A stretch of 64,000 nucleotides of DNA from Salarchaeum japonicum_A (GCF_049705945.1 NZ_JBNAMV010000004.1:620001-684000), one strand, 5' to 3'. Shown: positions 40,322 through 49,134, counted from the stretch's first letter. The notes: a model not told the origin generated them from the sequence alone. Translations and numbers: made by a program.

Positions 40322-41209
40322 TTAGAGCACGCCGAGGACGAACCCGACGCCCATCGCGACGAGCACGACCGCGGAGAACACGGGGAGGTAGGGCGCGTAC
40401 GCCTCGACGCGCTCCTCGTAGCGCTCGTAGCCCGCGACGAGCAGCATCGTCAGCGCCACGATACCCAGGATGACGGTGAGCGCGTACGCCAGCATGAGTT
40501 CGAGACAGTACACCGACCCCGCGCAGAGCGCGATTATCTCGAACTCCTCCTCGTGCGCGAATCCGAGCAGGAACGCGAACCACGCGATACCCCACAGACC
40601 GCGGTCGGCTCCGTCCCCGAACCCGTGGTCGTGCGAGTGCCCGCCGCCGACGAACACGCCTCGCACGCGCGACCACACCCGCGACGCCAGCGACGCCGAC
40701 CCTCCGCCCTCGTGCGAATGGCCGTGGTCGTCGTGGTCGTGCGAATGGCCATCGTGGGAATGGTCGTGGTCGTGCGAGTGAGCGTGTTCGTCGTGCGAAT
40801 GCGCGTGGCCGTCGTCGTGAGCGTGTCCCTCATCGTGGCTGTGACCGTCGCCGTGGTCGTGGCTGTGGCCGTGGCCGGCGTATTCGCGGACGCCGAGGAG
40901 GACGAGGAGGACGCCGGCGACGACGCTGACGGGGCCGCCTATCTGGAGGCCGAAGACAGTGAGTGGTTCGTTGACCTGGGTGAGGGAGAAGTAGGATTTC
41001 GCGTAGAAGAAGACGGCGACCATGGCGATGCTGGAGACGAGGTGGCCGACGCCGAGGAGCACGCTGGCGGCGAGGCCGTGCAGCCACTTGTTCGAGCGGT
41101 CGAGCGCGTAGGACGCGGCGACCGGCCAGCCGTGTCCGGGTTCGAGGCCGTGAACCGCGCCGAGTGCGACCGCGCCGACGAGCAGGCCGAACGCGTCACC
41201 GTGGAGCAT
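40322..41209 (-). CDS. Nickel/cobalt transporter, NicO/RcnA-like, with long His-rich loop
   Basis: A 295-residue membrane protein with six to seven helices. The family signature HGLEPGHGWPVAASYALD (20-37) and the later FLLGFAHEEEFEIIALCAG are metal-path motifs of NicO/RcnA permeases. Between helices 3 and 4, residues 113-166 contain 23 histidines in H-S-H-D-type repeats. Another HSHDH follows at 191-195. The loop probably binds or buffers Ni2+/Co2+. Direction (uptake or efflux) is not fixed by sequence. The gene is divergent from nikR, so nickel-dependent control is likely. Confidence 0.88.
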   Translation of the reverse strand: MLHGDAFGLLVGAVALGAVHGLEPGHGWPVAASYALDRSNKWLHGLAASVLLGVGHLVSSIAMVAVFFYAKSYFSLTQVNEPLTVFGLQIGGPVSVVAGVLLVLLGVREYAGHGHSHDHGDGHSHDEGHAHDDGHAHSHDEHAHSHDHDHSHDGHSHDHDDHGHSHEGGGSASLASRVWSRVRGVFVGGGHSHDHGFGDGADRGLWGIAWFAFLLGFAHEEEFEIIALCAGSVYCLELMLAYALTVILGIVALTMLLVAGYERYEERVEAYAPYLPVFSAVVLVAMGVGFVLGVL

Positions 41210-41252
41210 ACGCGAGTCGAGCGAACTCGCGGCCCTAAGGGTTGTTAATACT

Positions 41253-41303
41253 CGACTGGGGGTGTCGTCATACGGAGGTTCTTGTGGCGGGCGACCCCAG
41301 TCG
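41253..41303. promoter_or_regulatory. Inverted repeat between the nickel transporter and nikR, candidate operator
   Basis: CGACTGGGG (41253-41261) and CCCCAGTCG (41295-41303) are perfect 9-nt complements separated by 33 nt. They lie in the 98-nt divergent promoter region, the right arm ending 4 nt before the nikR ATG. They could be the half-sites of a metal-responsive operator, or a hairpin in the nikR leader. CTAAGG (41235-41240) is the likely TATA-like element of the transporter. Confidence 0.5.
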
Positions 41304-41307
41304 GGGT

Positions 41308-41697
41308 ATGCGGACGAGTTTCAACATCCCGGACGAGGTCGTCGCGGAGTTCGACCGCGTCTGGAAAGAGGAGGGGTTGGCGAACCGCTCGCGGGCGGTT
41401 CGGGAGGCGATGCAGGAGTACGTGGAGGCGCACGACCGACTGGAGTCGATGACGGGCGAGGTGGTGGCGCTCGTCGGGTTCGACTACCGCCACCACGAGG
41501 TCATCGAGGAATTGCACGGCGTCCAGCACGAGTACCAGGACGTGATACTGAACACGAGCCACACCCATCAGGGCGAGTGGTGTCTGGAATCCCTGTTCTG
41601 TCGGGGTGACGTGGCGCGCGTCCGCGAACTCACGTATCGGTTGCGGGACTTCGACGGCGTCCGCCGCGTGAAACAGATGCTGATTCGCGCCGACTAG
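41308..41697 (+). CDS. nikR: NikR-type nickel-responsive regulator (ribbon-helix-helix)
   Basis: A 129-residue repressor-type regulator. The N-terminal ribbon-helix-helix is MRTSFNIPDEVVAEFDRVWK with the following RSRAVREAMQEYV (1-40). The C-terminal ACT-like domain carries the nickel ligands H74, H85, H87 and C92 (SHTHQGEWCLE). In E. coli NikR the corresponding ligands are H76, H87, H89 and C95, so the last gap is one residue shorter here. It most likely controls the divergent NicO-type gene. It ends at a CTAG shared with the phosphoribosyltransferase gene. Confidence 0.88.
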   Translation: MRTSFNIPDEVVAEFDRVWKEEGLANRSRAVREAMQEYVEAHDRLESMTGEVVALVGFDYRHHEVIEELHGVQHEYQDVILNTSHTHQGEWCLESLFCRGDVARVRELTYRLRDFDGVRRVKQMLIRAD

Positions 41698-42395
41698 GCG
41701 TCCGCGCGCCGCATCCACTCGTTGTCGCTCGTCTTCACGAGCGCGTCCCGGCGCACCATCTCCTCGAGGACTTCGTCCAGCCGGTCGGGCTGGGCGATCT
41801 CCATCTCGATGCGTTCGATGTCGTGGTACTCGGAGAGGTAGTGGCGGATGTCGGCGCGGGAGAACGTCGCGGTGTCGGCGCGCTCCATCACGCCCTCGAT
41901 GATGTCGATCATGTCCTCGATGAAGTTCCAGGGGTAGACAATCCACGCCCAGTCTTCGAGGCGTTCGCCGACGAAGTCGGGGTCGTACTCGCTCGTCCCG
42001 AGAAGCTGGAGGGTGGCGGTTCGGACTTCGTTGGCGTCGCGTTCGTCGACGTACTCGTGGGCGCGCTCGATGGAGCCGCCGGTGTCCGCGATGTCGTCGA
42101 TGATGAGGACGTCCTTGTCCTCGACGGAGCCCTCCGGCATCGGGTAGCGGACTTCGGGCTCGCCCGACTTCTGCGCGGTGCCGACGTAGTGTTCCATCTT
42201 CAGGCTCGTGAGGTCGTTCAGACCGAGGAAGTCACAGAGACAGCGACCGGCGAACCAGCCGCCGCGCGCGAGCGCGACGACCACGTCGGGTTCGAACTCG
42301 TCGGCCTTGACTTGGTTGCTGACGTCCCGGCAGAGACCGTAGATGTACTCCCAGTTCGTGATAGTGCACTTGAAATCGTCCGGGAGGTCGCTCAT
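41694..42395 (-). CDS. Phosphoribosyltransferase (purine/xanthine type)
   Basis: A 233-residue type I PRTase starting MSDLPDDFKCTITNWEYIYG at 42395. VVALARGGWFAGRCLCDFLG is the pyrophosphate loop region, and the PRPP motif is DVLIIDDIADTGGS (near 98-111). A C-terminal extension of about 75 residues (ERADTATFSRADIRHYLSEY onward) adds a helical domain. It would convert xanthine, guanine or hypoxanthine plus PRPP to the nucleotide. The base cannot be fixed. A longer start 4 codons upstream is less likely. Confidence 0.82.
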   Translation of the reverse strand: MSDLPDDFKCTITNWEYIYGLCRDVSNQVKADEFEPDVVVALARGGWFAGRCLCDFLGLNDLTSLKMEHYVGTAQKSGEPEVRYPMPEGSVEDKDVLIIDDIADTGGSIERAHEYVDERDANEVRTATLQLLGTSEYDPDFVGERLEDWAWIVYPWNFIEDMIDIIEGVMERADTATFSRADIRHYLSEYHDIERIEMEIAQPDRLDEVLEEMVRRDALVKTSDNEWMRRADA

Positions 42396-42443
42396 TCCGC
42401 TCGCCACTCGGTGTCGTCGCCACTTAACGGTTTACAGGCGCGG

Positions 42444-42830
42444 TCAGCCGTCCTCGCTGTCGAGGTGCGTGGTGGCGGCGTCGACGAAGCCGACGAGGCG
42501 CGGCGCGACCTCGGGGTCGACGCTGACGCCGTACCCGGCGGTTTCGCTGACGGGGAGTTGGATGAGAATCACGTTCGAGAAGACGCGGACGGTTCCGCCG
42601 TAGTCGCCGAACATGCTGAGGGTGTTCGCGGCGTGTTCGCGGCGGGCGAGCGAGACGAGGTCCGGTATCTCCTCGCGGACGAGGTGTCGCCACTCGTCGT
42701 CGTCTTTCAGGTCGGTTCGGAGGTAGTGAACCTGGAACTCGCCGCCGTCGCGGTACGTGAGGACGCCGCGAAGCGAACTCTCCAGGTCTTCGCGGAGCCA
42801 TCGAACGAACCGCTCGTCGGCCAAACCCAT
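42444..42830 (-). CDS. Haloarchaeal protein of unknown function (DUF7522-like)
   Basis: A 128-residue soluble protein starting MGLADERFVRWLREDLESSL at 42830. The core RGVLTYRDGGEFQVHYLRTD, LVREEIPDLVSLARREHAAN, FGDYGGTVRVFSNVILIQLP and GYGVSVDPEV resembles a small sensor-like haloarchaeal family I know as DUF7522. There is no membrane segment. An AT-rich GGATATTTGTG just upstream on the minus strand is probably part of the promoter. An ATG 6 nt further upstream is an alternative start. Confidence 0.65.
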   Translation of the reverse strand: MGLADERFVRWLREDLESSLRGVLTYRDGGEFQVHYLRTDLKDDDEWRHLVREEIPDLVSLARREHAANTLSMFGDYGGTVRVFSNVILIQLPVSETAGYGVSVDPEVAPRLVGFVDAATTHLDSEDG

Positions 42831-42909
42831 ACACAAATATCCACGAGATGAATCATTAATCTAAGGGTGGTCAGCGGGATTCTTCCCTGTGGGGTTCGTA
42901 ACAGTAGAT

Positions 42910-44301
42910 ATGGAGAAGCTGACGCGTCGGAACGCGCTCCGTGCGAGCGCGGCGGGACTGCTCGCGCTCGCCGGCTGTCAGGGCGATGAGGAAACGACCG
43001 CGGCGCCCACGGACGCGACGACGACCGGGTCGACGGGCACGACCGCGGCGACGACCACCGACCCCGACGCGCAACGGGAGGCGGCGGTGCGGTTCGTCAC
43101 GCGACTCTCCGAGGGCGCGTACGAGGAAGCACACGGGATGCTGTCGGCGTCCGTGCGCGAACAACTGTCCGTGGCCGGACTGCGATCCGCGTGGGAGCAG
43201 ACGGCCGCGTCGGACGGCGCGTTCGTCGGCGTTGCGGACGTGACGCGCACGACGAGCGAGGGCTACGACGTGCTCGTGGTGCGCGCGCAGTTCGAGGCGG
43301 GCGTCGTCGCGGTTCAGGTGACGTTCGATGCGGAATCCATCGTCGGCGTCTACTTCGCACCCGTCGCGGGGGAGTACTCGCCGCCCGGCTACGTCGACGA
43401 GACGGCGTTCTCGGAGCGCGAGGTGGCGCTCGATAGTCCGGCGTGCCCGCTCGGCGCGACCGTCACCGTCCCGTCCGGGGGCGCTGACGCGGGCGTCGTG
43501 CTCGTTCACGGGTCGGGACCGCACGACCGCGACGAGACCATCGGCCCGAACAAGCCGTTCAAGGACCTCGCGTGGGGGCTGGCCAGCGAGGGCGTCGCCG
43601 TCCTGCGGTACGAGAAGCGGACGTACGCGTGCGACGTGGCGACCGACGCCCTCGGCTTCGACGCGCTCGTCGTGGACGACGCGCTCACCGCGCTCGACCG
43701 CCTCCGCGCGGAAACCGGCGTCGCGGACGCGGCGGTGGTCGGGCACAGCCTCGGCGCGTACGCCGCGCCCCGTATCGTCGAGCGCGACGGCGACGCGGAC
43801 GCCTTCCTGCTCGCCGCGCCCGCCCGGCCGTTGTACGAACTCGTTCCCGACCAAGTGGCGTACCTCGCGGAACTCGACGGCAGCGTCACGGAGGCCGAAC
43901 GCGAGCAACTGACTGCGGTGAGAGAGACTGCCGCACGCCTCGAATCCGGCGACTACGCGGGCGGCGGGTTCTCGTGGAGCGCGGACTTCTGGCGCGATGT
44001 CGCGGACTACGACCCCGTCGCGACCGCCACCGCCCTCGACGCCGCCGTGTACGCGCTGCAGGGCGGCCGGGACTACCAGGTGAGTCCGACGGCCGACTTC
44101 CCCGCGTGGCGGGACGCACTCCCCGACACGCACACTCGGCTCTACGACGGCCTGAACCACCTGTTCGTGCCGGGCGACGGTCCGCCGAACCCGAGCGAGT
44201 ACTTCACCGAGGGCCACGTCGCGGAAGCGGTCGTCGCGGACCTCGCGGGCTGGCTCGGAGGGAAAGACGGAACACGCGAGCGCCTGAACCCCGAAGTATG
44301 A
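42910..44301 (+). CDS. Tat-exported lipoprotein with alpha/beta-hydrolase domain
   Basis: A 463-residue secreted protein starting MEKLTRRNALRASAAGLLAL. The twin arginine in LTRRNALRA plus the lipobox LAGC (C at about 23) predict Tat export and lipid anchoring, followed by a Thr/Ala-rich linker. Residues 55-145 resemble a DUF3887-type domain (FVTRLSEGAYEEAHGMLSAS). The hydrolase part has LVHGSGPHDRDE (oxyanion region) and the nucleophile elbow VVGHSLGAYAAP. The final His is likely in DGLNHLF. The substrate is unknown. The stop overlaps the next start (ATGA). Confidence 0.85.
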   Translation: MEKLTRRNALRASAAGLLALAGCQGDEETTAAPTDATTTGSTGTTAATTTDPDAQREAAVRFVTRLSEGAYEEAHGMLSASVREQLSVAGLRSAWEQTAASDGAFVGVADVTRTTSEGYDVLVVRAQFEAGVVAVQVTFDAESIVGVYFAPVAGEYSPPGYVDETAFSEREVALDSPACPLGATVTVPSGGADAGVVLVHGSGPHDRDETIGPNKPFKDLAWGLASEGVAVLRYEKRTYACDVATDALGFDALVVDDALTALDRLRAETGVADAAVVGHSLGAYAAPRIVERDGDADAFLLAAPARPLYELVPDQVAYLAELDGSVTEAEREQLTAVRETAARLESGDYAGGGFSWSADFWRDVADYDPVATATALDAAVYALQGGRDYQVSPTADFPAWRDALPDTHTRLYDGLNHLFVPGDGPPNPSEYFTEGHVAEAVVADLAGWLGGKDGTRERLNPEV

Positions 44302-45239
44302 GTGAGAACGTGCGGGCGTTCCTCGTGGACGCGTTCGCGGACGAGCCCTGCGCGGGGAATCCCGCGGGCGTCGTGCCGGACGCGGACGGCTTGAGCGACG
44401 ACCAGATGCTGGCGGTCGCGTCCGAACTCGGCGCGAGCGAGACCGCGTTCGTGCAGGAGAGCGAGACCGCGGACCGCCGCGTCCGGTACTTCTCGCCGAC
44501 GACCGAAGTCGACCTCTGCGGGCACGCGACGATAGCGAGCCACGCCCGGCTGTTCGAGAGCGACCGCATCGAGGCGGGAATGCACACGCTGGAGACGAAC
44601 GTCGGCACGCTCGACATCGAGGTCACGGAGTCGGGCGTGTGGATGACGCAGAACCCGCCCGAGGTCCGGCAGGTCGCCCTCGACACCGAACGAGTCGCGC
44701 GGACGCTCGGCGTGCCCGAGTCGTCGCTCGTCGCCGACCTGCCGCTCGCGGTCAGTTCGACGGGCCTGCCGTTCCTCGTGGTCGGCATCGAGTTCCTCTC
44801 CGACCTCGGGGACGCCGACCCCGACTTCGACGCGCTCGCGGCGCTCTGCGAGGACGTGGATGCGGAGGGCGTGTACGCGTTCACGTTCGACACGCTGAGC
44901 GGCGACGCGGACGTGCACGGCCGCGCCTTCTGCCCCCTGCTCGGCATCGACGAGGACCCCGTGACGGGCACGGCGAGCGGCGCGACCGCCGCCTACCTCG
45001 ACCACATCGGCGCGTTCCGCGGCGGCGGCGAGAGCCCCGCCGCGACGGACGTCTCAGTGGAGGATTCGGGGTTCCCGGACGAGCTCGTGTTCGAACAGGG
45101 TCACTTCCTCGACCGTCCCGGGCGGGTGCGGGCGACCGTGGACGGTACGACGGTGCGGGTCGGCGGAACCGCGACGACCGCGCTGGACGGCACGCTGCGC
45201 GTTCCCGAAGCGGAGAGCGACGAAATACTGGAAGCCTAG
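44298..45239 (+). CDS. PhzF family epimerase/isomerase-like protein
   Basis: A 313-residue protein starting MSENVRAFLVDAFADEPCAG. The PhzF fold marks are DAFADEPCAGNPAGVVPDAD (11-30), the catalytic Glu in LGASETAFVQ (about 45), RYFSPTTEVDLCGHATIASH (about 60-80), and the second-lobe GIDEDPVTGTASGATAAYL. Family members isomerise DHHA in phenazine synthesis or act on other small acids. No phenazine genes are here, so the substrate is unknown. It is coupled to the lipoprotein hydrolase by a 4-nt overlap and ends at a shared CTAG. Confidence 0.88.
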   Translation: MSENVRAFLVDAFADEPCAGNPAGVVPDADGLSDDQMLAVASELGASETAFVQESETADRRVRYFSPTTEVDLCGHATIASHARLFESDRIEAGMHTLETNVGTLDIEVTESGVWMTQNPPEVRQVALDTERVARTLGVPESSLVADLPLAVSSTGLPFLVVGIEFLSDLGDADPDFDALAALCEDVDAEGVYAFTFDTLSGDADVHGRAFCPLLGIDEDPVTGTASGATAAYLDHIGAFRGGGESPAATDVSVEDSGFPDELVFEQGHFLDRPGRVRATVDGTTVRVGGTATTALDGTLRVPEAESDEILEA

Positions 45240-45643
45240 AACTCGTCGTCGTCGGTCTTGAGGTCGCGGAGTTCGCGGTTCACGGACTGGAGGTCGTGTT
45301 GCATGTCGCTGAGTCGGTCGTCGAGCACGGCGACGATGTCGCTCTTCACGTGTTCGGTGTCGAACGTCTCCCCGACTTCCTCCTCGGTCGCGGCGGTGAG
45401 CGTCTTGAACAGCGCCCACGCCTTCCCCAGCCGATAGATGACGAGGCCGACGAGCGCGACGACCAGTCCGGGTGCGCCCGCGGTGAGCGACGACGTGTAC
45501 GATTCGGTCGATTCGTAGACTGCGAGGCCCTCTTGAAGCCCGTAGTAGCCGCCCACGGCGATGAGCGCGAACCCGACGACGGCGAACAGCGACGTGAGCG
45601 CGAAGTACTTCGCGGCCCAGGCGAAGGCCCGTTTTGCGTCCAT
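45236..45643 (-). CDS. Membrane protein with C-terminal coiled-coil tail
   Basis: A 135-residue protein starting MDAKRAFAWAAKYFALTSLF. Two transmembrane helices (about 12-35 and 55-75) are followed by a cytoplasmic stretch with ATEEEVGETFDTEHVKSDIV and a helical, acidic tail (LDDRLSDMQHDLQSVNRELR) that could form a coiled coil. I do not recognise the family. Upstream it is divergent from ppsA, sharing about 115 nt of intergenic DNA. Confidence 0.7.
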   Translation of the reverse strand: MDAKRAFAWAAKYFALTSLFAVVGFALIAVGGYYGLQEGLAVYESTESYTSSLTAGAPGLVVALVGLVIYRLGKAWALFKTLTAATEEEVGETFDTEHVKSDIVAVLDDRLSDMQHDLQSVNRELRDLKTDDDEF

Positions 45644-45730
45644 GAGCGGCCGGAGACGGCCGAGCGGCTAAAGTCCTGCGTCACACGCGATTCGTTCGAC
45701 GCGGTGCGTGCCGCGTGGTCCGGAACCTTC

Positions 45731-45735
45731 TTTAT
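45731..45735 (+). promoter_or_regulatory. TATA-like element of ppsA
   Basis: CTTTATCG with TTTAT ending 23 nt before the ATG at 45759. This spacing makes an upstream in-frame ATG (45708) unlikely to be used. Confidence 0.6.
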
Positions 45736-45758
45736 CGTATTCTCGGACTAGCCATTCA

Positions 45759-48011
45759 ATGGCTGTACGCTGGCTGGCGGACGTACGGGCCGACGACATC
45801 GAGAGTGTCGGCGGCAAGGGCGCGTCGCTCGGCGAACTCACGGACGCCGGGCTTCCGGTTCCACCCGGATTCGTGGTGACAGCGGACACGTACCGCACGT
45901 TCCTCGAAGAGACCGGTATCGAGGAGGAACTGTTCGAAGCGGTCGACGTGGACCCGGAGGATTCGACGGCGCTCGCGGAGGCCGAGTCCCGCGCGAAGGA
46001 ACTCGTCCTCGACACCGAACTCCCCGCGGACATCCGGGAGGAGGTGCTGGCGGCGTACGACGACCTGGACGACGGCGCGGCGTTCGTCGCCGTGCGGTCG
46101 TCCGCGACCGCCGAGGACCTGCCGGACGCGAGTTTCGCCGGCCAGCAGGAGACCTTCCTGAACGTCACGGGCGACGATCTCGTGGACCGCGTGAAGCGGT
46201 GCTGGGCGTCGCTGTTCACGCAGCGCGCCATCTACTACCGCCAGGAGCAGGGGTTCGAGCACTCGAAGGTGAACATCGCGGTCGTCGTGCAGCGGATGGT
46301 GGACGCGGAGAAGTCGGGCGTGATGTTCACGAGCCACCCGTCCACGGGCGCGGAGAAGGTCATCATCGAGGCCGCGTGGGGGCTCGGTGAAGCCGTCGTC
46401 TCCGGCGCGGTGAGCCCCGACAACTACGTCGTCGACCGCGCGACCGGCGAAATCGAGGACGTGACCGTCGCGGACAAGAAGGTGATGCACGAGAAGGACC
46501 CGGAGACGGGCGAAACCGTCGAGCGCGCGGTTCCCGACGAGAAGCGCACCGAGCGCGTGCTGTCGGACGACGAAATCCAGGAACTCGTGACGCTCGGCGA
46601 GCGCGTCGAGGACCACTACGACAGCCCGCAGGACGTGGAGTGGGCGATGGCGGACGGCGAGACGTACATGCTTCAGTCCCGCCCAATAACGACCATCGAT
46701 GAGGACGCCGCGGCGGAGAGCGCGACCGAGTCCGGGGACGGCGAGAGCCTCGTTTCGGGACTCGGCGCGAGCCCCGGTATCGCGTCGGGCGCGGTGCGGG
46801 TGGTCGGGAAGCTCGACCAGCTCGACAAGGTCGGTGAGGGCGACGTCATCGTGACCGAGATGACGACGCCGGACATGGTGCCGGCGATGAAGCGCGCGGC
46901 CGGTATCGTGACCGACGAGGGCGGGATGACGAGTCACGCCGCCATCGTCAGCCGCGAACTCGGCTGTCCCGCCGTCGTCGGCACCGGGAACGGAACGGAA
47001 GTGCTCGCGGACGACCAGATCGTGACTATCGACGGCGACAAGGGGACGGTGCGGGAGGGCCGCACCGAGACGGAGAACGAGACGGAGCCCATCGAGGAGG
47101 CGCGCCCGAAGACGCCGGTGAAGCCGATGACGGCGACGGAGGTGAAGGTGAACGTCTCCATCCCGGAAGCCGGGGAGCGCGCGGCGGCGACGGGCGCGGA
47201 CGGCGTCGGCCTCCTGCGGATGGAGCACATGATTCTCTCCACGAACAAGACGCCGGACAAGTACATCGCGGACCACGGCGTCCGCGCGTACGTCGACGAA
47301 ATCGTGGAGGGCGTGCGCGGCGTCGCGGAGGAGTTCTACCCGCGGCCCGTTCGCGTGCGAACGCTGGACGCGCCGACGGACGAGTTCCGCCAGCTGGAGG
47401 GCGGACAGGACGAACCGCACGAACACAACCCGATGCTCGGCTACCGGGGGATTCGCCGGAGCCTGGACGAGCCGGACGTGTTCGAGCACGAGCTGGAGGC
47501 GTTCAAGCGACTATACGAGCAGGGGTACGACAACGTCGAAATCATGTTCCCGCTCGTGAACGACGCGAGCGACGTGCACGGCGCGAAGCGACTGATGGAG
47601 AAGGTCGGTATCGACACCGCGAAGCGCAAGTGGGGCGTGATGGTGGAGACGCCGGCGTCCGCGCTCACCATCGACGAGATGGCGGACACGGGCATCGACT
47701 TCGCGTCCTTCGGTACGAACGACCTCACGCAGTACACGCTCGCCGTCGACCGGAACAACGAGAACGTCGCGGACCGGTTCGACGAACTCCACCCCGCCGT
47801 GTTGAAACTCATCGGGCAGACCATCGAGACCTGCCGCGAGCACGACATCGAGACGAGCATCTGCGGACAGGCAGGGTCGAAGCCTGAGATGGTGAATTTC
47901 CTGGTGGAGAAGGGCGTGTCGAGCATCTCCGCGAACATCGACGCGGTGCGGGACGTCCAGCACGAGGTGAAGCGCACGGAGCAGCGCCTCATCCTCGACT
48001 CGGTGCGCTGA
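45759..48011 (+). CDS. ppsA: Phosphoenolpyruvate synthase
   Basis: A 750-residue enzyme making PEP from pyruvate, ATP and water, the first step of gluconeogenesis from pyruvate. The N-terminal ATP-grasp domain has SVGGKGASLGELTDAGLPVP and VRSSATAEDLPDASFAGQQE. The swivelling domain holds the phospho-histidine at about H392 in DEGGMTSHAAIVSRELGCP. The C-terminal PEP-binding barrel has RMEHMIL, LGYRGIRRS and the end block SICGQAGSKPEMV, where the catalytic cysteine (C in ICGQ) acts. Pyruvate kinase, the opposing enzyme, is encoded 5.4 kb downstream. Confidence 0.95.
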   Translation: MAVRWLADVRADDIESVGGKGASLGELTDAGLPVPPGFVVTADTYRTFLEETGIEEELFEAVDVDPEDSTALAEAESRAKELVLDTELPADIREEVLAAYDDLDDGAAFVAVRSSATAEDLPDASFAGQQETFLNVTGDDLVDRVKRCWASLFTQRAIYYRQEQGFEHSKVNIAVVVQRMVDAEKSGVMFTSHPSTGAEKVIIEAAWGLGEAVVSGAVSPDNYVVDRATGEIEDVTVADKKVMHEKDPETGETVERAVPDEKRTERVLSDDEIQELVTLGERVEDHYDSPQDVEWAMADGETYMLQSRPITTIDEDAAAESATESGDGESLVSGLGASPGIASGAVRVVGKLDQLDKVGEGDVIVTEMTTPDMVPAMKRAAGIVTDEGGMTSHAAIVSRELGCPAVVGTGNGTEVLADDQIVTIDGDKGTVREGRTETENETEPIEEARPKTPVKPMTATEVKVNVSIPEAGERAAATGADGVGLLRMEHMILSTNKTPDKYIADHGVRAYVDEIVEGVRGVAEEFYPRPVRVRTLDAPTDEFRQLEGGQDEPHEHNPMLGYRGIRRSLDEPDVFEHELEAFKRLYEQGYDNVEIMFPLVNDASDVHGAKRLMEKVGIDTAKRKWGVMVETPASALTIDEMADTGIDFASFGTNDLTQYTLAVDRNNENVADRFDELHPAVLKLIGQTIETCREHDIETSICGQAGSKPEMVNFLVEKGVSSISANIDAVRDVQHEVKRTEQRLILDSVR

Positions 48012-48051
48012 GAACGACACGGCTAAACCACACGCCCTACTTCTCGAAAAC

Positions 48052-49134
48052 ATGGACGCCGCGCCGCAGGACTTCACTCGCGTCCTCTCCTCGATGTGCA
48101 CGGTGCCGCATCAGGACGCGCGCGACGCGGCAACAGCATTTCTCGCGGACAACCCCGGCGACCCCGCGACATACCCTACCGTTTCGCAATTGGAGGACGA
48201 AGTTGTGGGGATGCTGGGCGAGATAACGAACCTCGACGAGCCACGGGGCTACGTCGCCTCCGGCGGGACTGAGGCGAACATTCAGGCCGTGCGCGCGGCA
48301 CGCGACCTCGCGGACACGGACAATCCGAACGTGGTCGCGCCGCAGAGCGCGCACTTCAGTTTCCCGAAGGCGGCGGACGTGCTCGGCGTCGAACTCCGCC
48401 TGGTGCCCGTGGACGACGACCGGCGCGCGAACCTCGACGCCGTGCAGGCCGCCGTCGACGCGGACACGGTGCTCGTCGTCGGCGTCGCGGGAACGACCGA
48501 GTTCGGGCGCGTCGACCCGATTCCCGCGCTCGGCGACGTGGCGGCGGACGCGGACGCCCTGTTCCACGTGGACGCCGCGTGGGGCGGGTTCTGCCTGCCA
48601 TTCACCGAGTACGACTGGGACTTCGCGGACGCCGCCGTCGACACGATGACCATCGACCCGCACAAGATGGGTCGCGCGCCGGTCCCCGCCGGCGGCTTCC
48701 TCGCGCGCGACGACGCCGTGCTCGACGCGCTCGCGGTGGACACGCCGTACCTCGAAACGACCGGGCAGGCGACGCTGACCGGAACGCGAAGCGGCGCGGG
48801 CGTCGCCGGCGCGCACGCCGCCATCGACGCGCTCTGGCCCGACGGCTACCGGGAGAACTACGAGCGCGGGATGGCGAACGCGCGCTGGCTCGTGAGCGAA
48901 CTCCGCTCGCGGAACTACGACGCGATAGACCCGACGCTTCCGCTCGTGGCGTTCGACCTCCCCGTGCCCGAGTTCGAGGCGCTCCGCGAGCGCGACTGGC
49001 GAATCTCTCGGACGGCGTCGGGCGAGGCGCGCGTCGTCTGCATGCCCCACGTGACCCGGGAGATGCTCGACGGCTTCCTCGCCGACCTCGACGACGTTCG
49101 CGCCGGAACCACGGTGAGTGTGCGGGAATGCTAG
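48052..49134 (+). CDS. mfnA: L-tyrosine/L-aspartate decarboxylase (MfnA-type)
   Basis: A 360-residue group II PLP decarboxylase. In archaea without PanD, MfnA-type enzymes make beta-alanine from aspartate for coenzyme A. In methanogens they make tyramine for methanofuran. A haloarchaeon makes the aspartate role more likely. Motifs: GYVASGGTEANIQAVRAAR (about 63-81), GTTEFGRVDPI, HVDAAWGGFCLPF (PLP Asp) and the PLP lysine in TIDPHKMGRAPVPAG (about K204). The C-terminus overlaps the next gene by 7 nt. Confidence 0.92.
   Translation: MDAAPQDFTRVLSSMCTVPHQDARDAATAFLADNPGDPATYPTVSQLEDEVVGMLGEITNLDEPRGYVASGGTEANIQAVRAARDLADTDNPNVVAPQSAHFSFPKAADVLGVELRLVPVDDDRRANLDAVQAAVDADTVLVVGVAGTTEFGRVDPIPALGDVAADADALFHVDAAWGGFCLPFTEYDWDFADAAVDTMTIDPHKMGRAPVPAGGFLARDDAVLDALAVDTPYLETTGQATLTGTRSGAGVAGAHAAIDALWPDGYRENYERGMANARWLVSELRSRNYDAIDPTLPLVAFDLPVPEFEALRERDWRISRTASGEARVVCMPHVTREMLDGFLADLDDVRAGTTVSVREC

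Noticed and set aside
40700..40870. Short repeats in DNA at the nickel transporter, at first sight like a repeat array
   Set aside because: They are codons for the His/Asp-rich loop and stay in frame. Repeat units vary and there are no spacers, so it is not a CRISPR array.
41268..41273. TCATAC, identical to one half-site of the E. coli NikR operator, upstream of nikR
   Set aside because: The matching GTATGA half-site at the required 16-nt spacing is absent (TAATAC is there instead). A lone 6-mer is expected by chance.
44298..45239. Phenazine biosynthesis suggested by the PhzF-like gene
   Set aside because: No other phz genes are present, and PhzF-like proteins are widespread with other or unknown roles.
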